The notes under the pieces: generated by a model
The model's input: the letters and a program-made list of their open reading frames with translations, nothing else
Told to the model about the DNA's origin: nothing
The model's database searches: none
Shown: positions 26,071 to 34,605 of the stretch, in pieces
Layout of the letters: each line of letters begins with the position of its first letter
Position numbering within the stretch: position 1 is the first letter of the stretch
Assembly: GCA_025454925.1 (NCBI GenBank)
Contig: JALONM010000015.1
Span: 1-55,647 of the forward strand
Origin: Cytophagaceae bacterium
Lineage (GTDB): Bacteria > Bacteroidota > Bacteroidia > Cytophagales > Cytophagaceae
DNA length: 55,647 nt
Direction: 5' to 3'
Position numbers and translations under genes: made by a program

Positions 26071-27708
26071 CTAATACATCAGGTTTAGTTGAATTTTAAC
26101 TTTTTCATTAATAACCAACACATATAAACCGGCGGGAAGTCGGCCTCCTGAAGTGGATCTGCCGTTCCAATAGCCAGGGGTTGTAAAGGAACACACAACA
26201 TTGCCGTTGATATCATATATTTTGGCTTCCCCCGTTTCTGGTACGAAATAGCTTGATTCTGTTCCCGCTAGGTCGGGATATAAAACAGGTTCACATGCTT
26301 CGTTTTTCTTCACTTCAATTTTTTTAGACAAGAATACCTCACATCCGGCTCTATCGGATATTGATAAATGATAAATTCCAGGCGAAGGAACCGTCCAGCT
26401 TGCACGCTGAAAGGTATAACGGTTTCCGTTGTTGGAATTTTCCAACACATATTGTAGTGGAAATTCGGCATTGAGCAGGGATGCCGTATCCAATCGAATT
26501 TCCAAGGGGGCCTGACAGGGGGAGCTGGATTGTTCCCAGGATAGAAGAGACGCATCCATGCAATTACTTACTTCTACAGCAATGGGCACTGAGTTCAACA
26601 CGATAGAGGAAAACCCGGATAATGAGCTTTTTACTTTTGCTTCATACATACCACCATCCGATAATGACAGGTTGGTTTTGGTAAACGCAGGAATAGCAGT
26701 GGTGTCAACGGGAATTCCATTGCGGTACCAAATCCAGGTATTGGTGGTGACTTGTTTATCGAAGTCGAACGATAGGGTAACGCTTTTTCCAACTTTAGAA
26801 TACAACGTGTCGGGAGTCCCCAGATTTTTTTGTGGGGATAGTTTAAACAATGCAAAGTTCGGATGCGATCTGAGTGGTGCTAAATCCTCAAAGGAAAATT
26901 TGTTTTCATGCAATTCCAGCAGCGATAGATTTACATAGGAGCTTAGGTCGGGCAGGGAATCAAGCAGGTTGCCGCTTAACATGAGCTGAGTAATCTGGGT
27001 CATGCCAGCAATGTTGGGAAATTTTACGAGTTTGTTATTCCGCAAGGAAATCTCTTTTACATGGGGAATTTGCCGGAGGTCAATTTCTGTGAATTTATTA
27101 TTAATGAGCAGCATTCTGTTCAGATTGGTTAAGCTGCTGAAGTCTGGTATGGAGGTTAGTAGATTGTCGGAACCAATGAAATGATAGAGGCCCGTCATGC
27201 CTGTCATATCAGGCAAAGCCGTTAATTTATTTTCCCTGCAAAAGAATTGATGAAGCTTAAACATGCCATTCATCGGAGGCAGGTATGTAAGTTTGTTAAA
27301 ACTAACCCGAAGTCGATACAGGTTGTAATTGGGTCTGAGATCAGGCAATTCCGTTAATTGATTAGAATCTAAATCTAATTCTGTCAGATTGATAAGTTTG
27401 GGAATAGGGGGAAAATAGCGAATGGAGTTATTGATTAATAGCAAAGTTTGAAGGCCATGGAAATACTGTATTCCCTCCATATTGGTAAATCCCTTTCTTC
27501 CTCCATTAAAACTTCCGGTGATTAATTTGGCAGCGCTCGTGTCAAGTTGTTTGGATGCATTGCACACACTCGGATAAGTGGTTGCCAGATAATTGGCCAA
27601 CACTGTATCCGGAAGGGTTATGTATTGCGCCTGCAATCCCATGGAAAGCAGCACACCATATCGCAAGCATTTTTTTATATGTAGTAATATGGTAGTTAAA
27701 AATCGCAT
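26071..27708 (-). CDS. secreted leucine-rich repeat protein with T9SS/CHU_C-type C-terminal domain
   Basis: The 545-residue protein has an N-terminal export segment ending near GLQAQ. It then has about nine or ten leucine-rich repeats of roughly 22 residues (NLTELDLDSNQLTELPDL, KEISLRNNKLVKFPNI and similar), an Ig-like region (VGKSVTLSFDF...IWYRNGIPV) and a second beta region (SSSPCQAPLEIRLDT). The last 65 residues (EAKIYDINGNVVCSF...GYWNGRSTSGGRLPAGLYVLVI) match the CHU_C/gliding-type C-terminal domain used for type IX secretion. It is probably a cell-surface binding protein, with no catalytic motif. It is third in a minus-strand operon after a sigma factor and an anti-sigma-like protein. 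Confidence 0.8.
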   Translation of the reverse strand: MRFLTTILLHIKKCLRYGVLLSMGLQAQYITLPDTVLANYLATTYPSVCNASKQLDTSAAKLITGSFNGGRKGFTNMEGIQYFHGLQTLLLINNSIRYFPPIPKLINLTELDLDSNQLTELPDLRPNYNLYRLRVSFNKLTYLPPMNGMFKLHQFFCRENKLTALPDMTGMTGLYHFIGSDNLLTSIPDFSSLTNLNRMLLINNKFTEIDLRQIPHVKEISLRNNKLVKFPNIAGMTQITQLMLSGNLLDSLPDLSSYVNLSLLELHENKFSFEDLAPLRSHPNFALFKLSPQKNLGTPDTLYSKVGKSVTLSFDFDKQVTTNTWIWYRNGIPVDTTAIPAFTKTNLSLSDGGMYEAKVKSSLSGFSSIVLNSVPIAVEVSNCMDASLLSWEQSSSPCQAPLEIRLDTASLLNAEFPLQYVLENSNNGNRYTFQRASWTVPSPGIYHLSISDRAGCEVFLSKKIEVKKNEACEPVLYPDLAGTESSYFVPETGEAKIYDINGNVVCSFTTPGYWNGRSTSGGRLPAGLYVLVINEKVKIQLNLMY

Positions 27709-27716
27709 CCTTTGTT

Positions 27717-28781
27717 TTATTTCATGATGGTAATGTAGCCTGAATTTGCAGATTTTTTTTCATAGTTAATCGTAAACGCGTAATAGCCGGGCTCACAAAA
27801 GGATCCTTGCATGTCTCTGCCATCCCAGGCAACCTCTTCACCTTCCTGAAACCACAGTTGCTTCACTAACCTTCCGGATTGGTTATAAACATTGAGAGTG
27901 CACGCTTCCGAAATGGACTCAGCATATTTCCAGGATTCAAACTCGGGCTGGAATGCCTGGTGCAGCTCCTGACGGCATGCTTTTGCCGGAATGATAATCG
28001 TTTCAATGGAACGGCAACCTTCGTTGTCTTCCACTTTTAATTCGTAAGAACCGGGAGCTAAGAACGAAAATTCTGGAATCGAACTTTTTTGACTATTGAG
28101 CCAATAAATATAGGGAGATTTGCCTCCCTTAATCCGGTATAATTTAATTTTTCCTTCGGATGTATTTTCGCAGGACTCAATCGCATGGAAATCAAATTGG
28201 ATGCTATTGGGTGGACATTTCTCAGGCATTGTGCTTGGATCTGGCAAGCGCTCTGGTTGCGTATTTATGTTGTATTCGGGGGTGGTTTTTGCTTCCTGAA
28301 GCGGTACAGCTGAATTAACCTCGGTCGTTGGAGAGGCCACCGGACTGGCGGGTTCTTTTGGGCGATTGTAAAGGGTAGTGTTGGACGTAGTATTCACTAC
28401 TATACGTTGGTTCGAACTATCGAGCGTATCCACAGAAACCTTCGGTTCCTGCGGATACGTAGGCACACCTGTTTCCTGAGGATGAGTTCGCTTCCAAGAG
28501 AATGTCAATACAACGAACAAACATCCGAGTGCGGCCAAGCCAATCAAATACCAATACCAACCAGGTTTGCCTGAAGCACGCAGGTCCTGTTGCATGCGTT
28601 CTTTAAGGCCATGCAGGCGCCAGGTGTAGAGGGCTTCCTCCGCTGCCGATTGCAAGGCAAATTCGTATTGCAAATCGGCATCCGTGGATATGCGCTTTTC
28701 CAGCGCCTTTCGCTCCTCATCGTTCATCTGCCCTCGAAGGTAGCGATCAATTTCTTCGGATATGGGATGCTTTGTGTTCAT
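27717..28781 (-). CDS. membrane anti-sigma-like protein with SprB-like repeat and CHU_C-type C-terminus
   Basis: The 354-residue protein combines three parts. Residues 1-75 are a helical cytoplasmic domain (ISEEIDRYLRGQMNDEERKA...) like the N-terminus of FecR/RskA-type anti-sigma factors. One membrane helix follows at about 75-93 (WYWYLIGLAALGCLFVVLTF), then a Pro/Thr-rich linker. The periplasmic part has a repeat GGKSPYIYWLNSQ...LAPGSYELKVEDNEGC of the SprB type. It ends with a C-terminal domain, LNVYNQSGRLVKQL...VAWDGRDMQGSFCEPGYYAF, of the CHU_C class. Its start lies 35 bases inside the sigma gene. The membrane topology puts a T9SS-like domain in the periplasm, which suggests sensing rather than secretion. 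Confidence 0.75.
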   Translation of the reverse strand: MNTKHPISEEIDRYLRGQMNDEERKALEKRISTDADLQYEFALQSAAEEALYTWRLHGLKERMQQDLRASGKPGWYWYLIGLAALGCLFVVLTFSWKRTHPQETGVPTYPQEPKVSVDTLDSSNQRIVVNTTSNTTLYNRPKEPASPVASPTTEVNSAVPLQEAKTTPEYNINTQPERLPDPSTMPEKCPPNSIQFDFHAIESCENTSEGKIKLYRIKGGKSPYIYWLNSQKSSIPEFSFLAPGSYELKVEDNEGCRSIETIIIPAKACRQELHQAFQPEFESWKYAESISEACTLNVYNQSGRLVKQLWFQEGEEVAWDGRDMQGSFCEPGYYAFTINYEKKSANSGYITIMK

Positions 28782-29364
28782 TGCCTAATAATTCAAGCAA
28801 ATAAGGTTTTGAGGCAATTAAGTCCATTAATTTTTTCTTACAACGGTAGTGATAGGTTTTGGCTACATCTTCCGACGAATATCCCATTTTGTGCACGATT
28901 TCTTTCATGCTGAGATTTTCGTAAACCGTGTAGGTGAGCAATTGCTTGCATCCATCGCCCATTTGATTCATTAGATCTTTAACGGCATTAACCCGTTCTT
29001 CCGAAATGACATCTTCCAATAGATTTTTGTCGTCGTGTCTGTCGGTAATTTCTTCCTGTTTGTCGTACCGGTTTTTGATCCGGAGGGAGTTGAGATAAAG
29101 GTTTTTACTAATTCCGAAAATAAACGAGCTGATGCTACAATCTCCCCGAAACCTGTTTTGTTTTACTGCATGATAAAATCGAATAACTGCATCCTGAAAT
29201 ATGTCATGTGCTTCTTCTATGCTTCCCTTGTTCGAAACAATGTATTTTCGAACCGAAGGCAATACTTCTTTGTATAAAAAACGCAATACCCTGTCTTCGG
29301 AATTATTTCGAATAGATTCCAGAATTTCTTGATCAGAATATCTTTTTTTTACAAATATTTTCAA
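28747..29364 (-). CDS. ECF RNA polymerase sigma factor coupled to an anti-sigma-like gene
   Basis: The 205-residue sigma-70-family protein has region 2 visible as IEEAHDIFQDAVIRFYHAVKQNRFRGDCSI and SSFIFGISKNLYLNSLRIKNRYD. Region 4 is visible as LLTYTVYENLSMKEIVHKMGYSSEDVAKTYHYRCKKKL. The C-terminal extension is longer than in a minimal ECF. Its stop overlaps the next gene by 35 bases, so sigma and anti-sigma are translated together. A divergent PorP/SprF-like gene starts 75 bases away. In Porphyromonas the ECF factor SigP controls T9SS genes. A related role here is inference from context. Confidence 0.85.
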   Translation of the reverse strand: MKIFVKKRYSDQEILESIRNNSEDRVLRFLYKEVLPSVRKYIVSNKGSIEEAHDIFQDAVIRFYHAVKQNRFRGDCSISSFIFGISKNLYLNSLRIKNRYDKQEEITDRHDDKNLLEDVISEERVNAVKDLMNQMGDGCKQLLTYTVYENLSMKEIVHKMGYSSEDVAKTYHYRCKKKLMDLIASKPYLLELLGNEHKASHIRRN

Positions 29365-29439
29365 TAATATTCCCTTTACATTATCTCTGACACGGGATGC
29401 TTTCAGAGGTAAACAATAATTTAGTAAAAATTACTGCAT

Positions 29440-30324
29440 TTGAAAAGAATTATTCCCCTGAGTGTACAGTTACTGCCATTTCTGGTAGTAGCTTGCGGTG
29501 CGCAATCCCTTGCGCCACCTCGTTGGGATCAATTTTACAAGCAATCTACGATGCTTAACCCGGCCCTGGCTGGTCGAAATGCGAAAATACAGGTACTGGC
29601 AGGATACCGGATGCTAACGAATCTTTTTGATGGTGTAAATACCAGTTATGCCGGTGTACACCTCACACCCTGGAAAGCCGACTCCACCCGTATTGGAAAA
29701 CATGGCTTGGGTATGTATTTGCATAACCAGCGAGAAGGGCTCTATTTCAACAGAGGGCGCATGATGGCACAATATGCCTATCATTTACAAGTGAATGCAC
29801 GATGGTGCCTTTCTTCCGGAATTTCTGCAGGAATTATTAACCATAGTTTCAGAGCTACAGATTTATTACCAGCCAGATCTCTGGCCCGTCCCAACCTCGA
29901 TGTGGGGATTTCATTCTTGAACAATGATTTTCTACAGTTTGGTTTTGTGGTGGGGCAACTGCTGCCTTCTTCCATGGAACCTCTTGAGCCAGAGAGAAAC
30001 ATACACCCGTATTGGCAAAGTCATGCACATGCTGTGCTAGCCAGGAATTCAAGAATACAATGGTGGTTTCACGCCTTAACGAGAAAAACCAACAGAGATC
30101 CTCAGGAACTTGTACTTTCTTCCTTGCTAGAAATCAACAAAACACTGAGCGTAGGAGGTTATTACTCGTTGAAGAGGGGATATGGTTTGAGTGCAGGAAT
30201 GTATGCCCATACGTCTGCCCATACCGCATTTGAATTAATGGCCAGTTGGTATGTGCCATCTTTGCTTCAGTCCGGATTAACGGTGCAACAACTGGAATTC
30301 AGTTGTAATTTTTTTTATCGTTAG
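29440..30324 (+). CDS. PorP/SprF family outer-membrane protein
   Basis: The 294-residue protein has a signal peptide (MKRIIPLSVQLLPFLVVACGAQS) followed by RWDQFYKQSTMLNPALAGRN, the PorP/SprF start (Q-hhN-hhhNPAhAG). Alternating beta strands of an outer-membrane barrel continue to the C-terminal aromatic-basic ending FFYR. SprF-type proteins attach T9SS-secreted adhesins to the cell surface. The start codon is TTG (29440); no ATG is positioned to preserve the signal peptide. It is divergent from the ECF sigma operon and overlaps the RNA methyltransferase gene by four bases tail to tail. Confidence 0.82.
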   Translation: MKRIIPLSVQLLPFLVVACGAQSLAPPRWDQFYKQSTMLNPALAGRNAKIQVLAGYRMLTNLFDGVNTSYAGVHLTPWKADSTRIGKHGLGMYLHNQREGLYFNRGRMMAQYAYHLQVNARWCLSSGISAGIINHSFRATDLLPARSLARPNLDVGISFLNNDFLQFGFVVGQLLPSSMEPLEPERNIHPYWQSHAHAVLARNSRIQWWFHALTRKTNRDPQELVLSSLLEINKTLSVGGYYSLKRGYGLSAGMYAHTSAHTAFELMASWYVPSLLQSGLTVQQLEFSCNFFYR

Positions 30325-31502
30325 TTAGCTTCCTGATTGCTGGCTTTTCGGCTACCATCATAGAGTTCGAATTCGAGCAGGCGGCATTCAATTTTGCCAT
30401 TGAAAAAAGGAATGCGTCGTTTGGTTTTTAAACCAACCATCTTCCCTAAGTCTGCATTTCCGGTGAACACATAGGCCCAATATCCTTTGCATTTTTTTTT
30501 GAAAAAATCTCCAATTCCCTGGTAGGTCTCAACCAGAGTATCTTGCATGCCTAATCGCATTCCGTATTCAGGATTCAGGATAACTATTCCGGCCTGGTCC
30601 GAAGGAATAGTGCTTTGACTAAAATCTTCCACGGAAAATTCTATCAGATGATCGACTCCTGCTTGTTTGGCATTTTGGCGCGCCGCTTTGATAGCACCTG
30701 CATCATGATCGGAGGCGAGAATTCGGAAGGACAATCGAGGTAATTTTTTCTGTGCTGCTTCTTTGCATAAGGAATCCCATTGTTCCTGTTTAAAAAAGAC
30801 CAGGTGTTGAAAGGAAAAATTTTTTCGGTACAGGCCCGGTGCGGTTTGTGTCGCAAGAAGTGCGGCTTCTATAGCTAAGGTGCCTGTGCCACACATGGGA
30901 TTCACCACTGGACTTTTTTTATCCCATCGAGTGCTCAGTAAAATGGCGGCGGCCAATGTTTCCTGCAAAGGAGCTTCGTTTATTTGTGTGCGGTATCCGC
31001 GTCGGAATAGAGGAATACCTGTGGTATCCCAATACAGACTGGCATCATGATCTTTCCAATAAAGAAAGATGGAAGCTCCTTTGAATTCCGGGCCACTATC
31101 GGGCCGGCGACCCTTTTGCTCTACCATGCGGTCAACTACCGCATCTTTTACTTTCAAATTTGGAAATCGACTATCCCGGATATCTTCCCTGTTCGTTCTA
31201 GAATCGACACTAATATAGCCATCGGGAGCCAGCCAATTTTCCCATGGCAATGCTCGTACTTGATTGTATAGATGATCGGCCGACTTGGCTTCAAACGATT
31301 CAATCAAAAGCATCACCCGGTAGGCGGTCCGGATATGAAGGTTTAAAATCATGCTATCCAGAAAGGTACCTTCCGTGCGTACAAACAGTTCAGATTTTTC
31401 TTTTATTTCAAAACCCAAATGTTCCAGCTCGGAGGCAAGTACTTCAGAGGTGCTGGGGGCGCAGGTAAGGAGAATGGTAGTGGTATTTTCAGGATTAAAC
31501 AT
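30321..31502 (-). CDS. THUMP-domain class I SAM-dependent RNA methyltransferase (RlmL-N/YpsC-like)
   Basis: The 393 residues resemble the guanine-N2 methyltransferases that act on 23S rRNA or related RNA. A THUMP domain of about 150 residues comes first. SPVVNPMCGTGTLAIEAALLATQTAPG follows as the SAM-binding motif I region. The catalytic motif IV, normally NPPYG, reads ILNPEYGMRLG, with Glu in place of the second Pro, which is a notable change. The C-terminal FTGNADLGKMVGLKTKRR matches the family ending. The gene stands alone, convergent with the PorP/SprF gene. Confidence 0.85.
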   Translation of the reverse strand: MFNPENTTTILLTCAPSTSEVLASELEHLGFEIKEKSELFVRTEGTFLDSMILNLHIRTAYRVMLLIESFEAKSADHLYNQVRALPWENWLAPDGYISVDSRTNREDIRDSRFPNLKVKDAVVDRMVEQKGRRPDSGPEFKGASIFLYWKDHDASLYWDTTGIPLFRRGYRTQINEAPLQETLAAAILLSTRWDKKSPVVNPMCGTGTLAIEAALLATQTAPGLYRKNFSFQHLVFFKQEQWDSLCKEAAQKKLPRLSFRILASDHDAGAIKAARQNAKQAGVDHLIEFSVEDFSQSTIPSDQAGIVILNPEYGMRLGMQDTLVETYQGIGDFFKKKCKGYWAYVFTGNADLGKMVGLKTKRRIPFFNGKIECRLLEFELYDGSRKASNQEAN

Positions 31503-31750
31503 GATCGGTCACGTGCAAGTATGGGGCAAAGGAACAGCTATTTTGTTTACAAGACAAATGACCCATTTCAATTTACAATACTACCAGACACTTAATGAGA
31601 GGATAGAGCTATCCTGCAGGATATTTTCACAGGAACTTAGCCTGCAGGATTTCGTATATACAGGCACTACGAAGCTGACTTTGATGCAAAGGTAGATACC
31701 TGAAGCGCGACCGCCAGATTCATTTAGTTTCGACTTTAAGAATATCTTTT

Positions 31751-31758
31751 TATTTTTG
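31751..31758 (+). promoter_or_regulatory. -7 promoter box for the ACBP operon
   Basis: TATTTTTG matches TAnnTTTG exactly, 22 bases before the ATG at 31780. This favours that start over the upstream TTG at 31756. Confidence 0.5.
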
Positions 31759-31779
31759 ATTCGCCCAAATTCAAAATGT

Positions 31780-32031
31780 ATGGAATTAATCCAGGAATTC
31801 GAGGAATCCGTCAATAATGCCAAAAACCTGCCCGACCAGGCCAATGAGGTGCTGCTTAAGTTTTATGGTTTATACAAGCAAGCCACCGAAGGGGATGTAA
31901 ACATCGAAAAGCCAAGTAATATGTTCGATTTTAAAGGAATCGCCAAGTTTAATGCCTGGGAGGCATTAAAAGGCATGAGCAAGGAAGAGGCTATGCGATC
32001 CTACATCCAATTGGTAAAGTCGTTGCAATGA
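31780..32031 (+). CDS. acyl-CoA-binding protein (ACBP)
   Basis: ACBP binds long-chain acyl-CoA in the cytoplasm with a four-helix fold. The 83-residue product shows LKFYGLYKQATEGDVNIEKP (family LhhLYGLYKQAT-GD), FDFKGIAKFNAWEALKGMSKEEAM and the terminal YIQLVKSL. All are hallmarks of eukaryotic ACBP, which is also present in some Bacteroidota. The usual KW of KAKWDAW is KF here. It overlaps the next gene by four bases (ATGA) and heads a tight operon. Confidence 0.9.
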   Translation: MELIQEFEESVNNAKNLPDQANEVLLKFYGLYKQATEGDVNIEKPSNMFDFKGIAKFNAWEALKGMSKEEAMRSYIQLVKSLQ

Positions 32032-32423
32032 GTAGGGGCGCACAATCTTCGGCTGAAGCCATTTTGCGTATGAAATGCCCCAGGTGCAGAAAAGGAGATC
32101 TATTCTGTCGTCCAACGTCATTTAATTTTCAAACCTTGCCTCAAATGCCTGCTCAATGCGCGCATTGCAGCCAATCGTTTGAACCTGAGCCGGGCTTCTA
32201 CTATGGAGCCATGTATATTAATTATGCGTTTTCAGTAGTTCTGCTAGGCGTTTGTGTTTTTTTTCTACTCTATTTCAAAATGGACCCCTATGTAATCTTT
32301 GGGATGTTTATTGGCTTTGTGCTTCTGCTAGGTCCCTGGATGTTCAGATATTCAAGAGTAGTTTATCTTAATTTTTTTGTTCATTTTGATCCGGCTGTAA
32401 ATAAGCCCAATCATCTAGATTAG
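32028..32423 (+). CDS. DUF983 membrane protein
   Basis: The 131-residue protein has a Cys-rich head, MKCPRCRKGDLF, and a second pair, QCAHCSQSF (a zinc-ribbon-like site). Then come two or three hydrophobic helices with the family motif EPGFYYGAMYINYAFS. DUF983 is uncharacterised but conserved in Bacteroidota and alphaproteobacteria. It starts on the ACBP stop and ends seven bases before the next gene, so it is in the same operon. Confidence 0.9.
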   Translation: MSRGAQSSAEAILRMKCPRCRKGDLFCRPTSFNFQTLPQMPAQCAHCSQSFEPEPGFYYGAMYINYAFSVVLLGVCVFFLLYFKMDPYVIFGMFIGFVLLLGPWMFRYSRVVYLNFFVHFDPAVNKPNHLD

Positions 32424-32430
32424 TGATTTC

Positions 32431-33495
32431 ATGTACGTAGAAATTTTTATACGGATTATTGCTTCGTTTACCTGGGCTTTTCTGATAGCAGTATTTGCCA
32501 TTCCTTCTATTATTCAGGTGGCACATAAAAAGCGCTTGCTCGATGAACCCAATACCCGCACGGTGCACGAAATGCTTACACCCCGTTTAGGTGGCTTGGC
32601 AATTTTCGCCGGCTTTATATCTGCTCTCACTATTTTCGGAGGAGTAGATTTTGGTATTCAAAACCTGTTGGCAGGTTGCGTGCTTATCTTCTTTGTTGGG
32701 CTTAAAGACGATATTGTAAGTGTATCCGCGTTTAAGAAGTTTTTAGTACAATTATTAGGAACTTGCATCATCATCCTGATGGCGGATATCCGCATCACGA
32801 ATTTTCAAGGCATTCTGGGGATTTACGAACTCAATGAAAAATTCAGTTATGCTTTTACTTTTGTAACGGTTGTTGGTATCACCAACGCCTTTAACCTGAT
32901 TGATGGATTGGATGGATTGGCCGGAAGTGTGATCATGGTTGCATGCATGGTATTTGGGGTTTATTTTGCAATTGCTGGCGAAGGCACCGATTATTTCAGG
33001 TATTGTTTTGTTGCGTTTTCGCTTCTGGGCAGCGTACTCGGTTTTCTGCGTTATAATTTTTATAAGGCAAAAATTTTTATGGGCGACACGGGTTCTCTTG
33101 TTTGTGGTTTTATTGTGGCGGTTTTAGCCATTCAATTTATAGAGATGGGTAAGATTACCGGAATTCCTAATGCGCCAGCCCTCGCAGTTGCTATTCTGCT
33201 TATCCCTCTGTTAGACACGAGCAGGGTATTTATAGTGCGAATTCTGGCTGGAAGATCTCCCTTTGCCCCCGACAAAAATCACATCCATCACCGGCTCATA
33301 GCATTGGGCTTTACACAAATGGCAACCGTGTTGATTTTAGTTATTATAAATTTGGTGGCTGTCGCTTTGTGCATTTCCTTGGCTAAGCTGGCTGTGACGT
33401 ATATGATTTTGCTTCTAGTTGCCTATGCTGGGTTAATTACTGTAACCATCGATATTTCTTTATCCCTAAAAAAGAGAGCTGAGTTAAAAAAATGA
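32431..33495 (+). CDS. polyprenyl-phosphate N-acetylhexosaminyl-1-phosphate transferase (WecA/TagO/MraY family)
   Basis: This is a membrane enzyme that transfers a sugar phosphate from a UDP-sugar to a lipid carrier. The 354 residues have about 11 helices. Visible motifs are GLKDDIVSV (the DD-type Mg site), NAFNLIDGLDGLAG, FMGDTGSLVCGF and DKNHIHHRLIALG (the WecA-type HIHH). The last motif favours WecA/TagO over MraY. It probably starts O-antigen or other surface glycan synthesis. It overlaps the DUF4271 gene by four bases. Confidence 0.9.
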   Translation: MYVEIFIRIIASFTWAFLIAVFAIPSIIQVAHKKRLLDEPNTRTVHEMLTPRLGGLAIFAGFISALTIFGGVDFGIQNLLAGCVLIFFVGLKDDIVSVSAFKKFLVQLLGTCIIILMADIRITNFQGILGIYELNEKFSYAFTFVTVVGITNAFNLIDGLDGLAGSVIMVACMVFGVYFAIAGEGTDYFRYCFVAFSLLGSVLGFLRYNFYKAKIFMGDTGSLVCGFIVAVLAIQFIEMGKITGIPNAPALAVAILLIPLLDTSRVFIVRILAGRSPFAPDKNHIHHRLIALGFTQMATVLILVIINLVAVALCISLAKLAVTYMILLLVAYAGLITVTIDISLSLKKRAELKK

Positions 33496-34583
33496 GATAC
33501 AGGTGGTATATATGGGCCTTAGCGCTGATTTGTTTTCATCAGGCGTTCGGGGGGGAATTAGAAATCAAACATCTTAGTCAAAACTGGTTATTCTACGACC
33601 GTTATTATCAGGCCTACGTTCCACTCATCAAAAAAAGTCAGGTCCAAACCAGCCAGCATTTGTGGCTCACTCCCTCGGAGTATTCCGGCTGTTTTTTAAG
33701 GTTTACCGCAAAACCTGGGCTTACCTTACTGGTCAATCATCAACTTATTTTTCGACAGGCAGATTCCACCAGCGTTGTCCGAATACCCATAAAAGATTTA
33801 CTTCCCTTTGCTCAATCCCAAAAATTAGGAACTATTTTACTCACGTTTTTTCACGAAAGGGCATGGCAACCTCAGGAAGTAAGCATTGTGAGGGAAGTTC
33901 CTCAGGTAGAAAGTGTATCGCAAAGTTTACTATCGGATGGCTTACCGGTTTTACCGAGATCCAACACTGATTTGGCTGCCAAGGTGATTTTTTTATTTCT
34001 GCTCACCTTCTTGCTACTCACGTTTATGAAAAACTTGTATCCCAGGGATTTTTTGTTTTTCTGGTCCTTAAAAAGGGAGTTTTTGGATGAGCATTTAAAA
34101 CCCAAAATATTAGGCGCTTCGTTTTGGATTATTATCACTTGCATATGCTTGCTCGCTTCAGTGAGTTTTTTCCTGTTGTATCACCGGGTGGACACCGATT
34201 TGTGGATTTTGGTGAAAGTAATGGTGGCTGTATTTGTTGCCATAGGCACCAAAATGATTTACAATTTTATATTAGCACTGGTATTTGGAACTGTGCGGAC
34301 AGTAGGCGCTGAGTTTTTAGAGTTTCTGCGTGTGGTTGTACTTTCGATGGCATTTATGGGTACAGCCTTGCTTCTTTCTTACATTAGTATTGGATTCTAT
34401 TTGGATTTAGAGATTACGGTATTCTTTGGATTATTGCTCGCAATAATGTTGATAACTGTTGTTCGTATGGTTTTGGTTCAATTTAACATCCTAAATGCAC
34501 GAAATTTGCATATTATTTCTTACATTTGCGCTGCGGAAATTTTACCCCTAGTGGTTGCTGCGAAGGTGTTACTTTTCCGTTGA
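33492..34583 (+). CDS. DUF4271 membrane protein
   Basis: The 363-residue protein has a signal-like N-terminus (RYRWYIWALALICFHQAFG), a periplasmic beta-rich part of about 150 residues, then six or so membrane helices (from VIFLFLLTFLLLTF to the C-terminus). DUF4271 proteins are found only in Bacteroidota, commonly just before hemD and near gliding/T9SS genes (recollection). The order seen here (hemD next, porP and gldK after) matches that. The function is unknown. Confidence 0.85.
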   Translation: MRYRWYIWALALICFHQAFGGELEIKHLSQNWLFYDRYYQAYVPLIKKSQVQTSQHLWLTPSEYSGCFLRFTAKPGLTLLVNHQLIFRQADSTSVVRIPIKDLLPFAQSQKLGTILLTFFHERAWQPQEVSIVREVPQVESVSQSLLSDGLPVLPRSNTDLAAKVIFLFLLTFLLLTFMKNLYPRDFLFFWSLKREFLDEHLKPKILGASFWIIITCICLLASVSFFLLYHRVDTDLWILVKVMVAVFVAIGTKMIYNFILALVFGTVRTVGAEFLEFLRVVVLSMAFMGTALLLSYISIGFYLDLEITVFFGLLLAIMLITVVRMVLVQFNILNARNLHIISYICAAEILPLVVAAKVLLFR

Positions 34584-34605
34584 TCTTCTGTAAAAAGTTA
34601 ATTTA

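Noticed and set aside
31501-31695. 64-codon plus-strand ORF after the methyltransferase gene
   Set aside because: There is no recognisable content, and it is divergent to and touching the methyltransferase start. A repeated CCTGCAGGAT in this region (31614 and near 31641) is too short to call an element.
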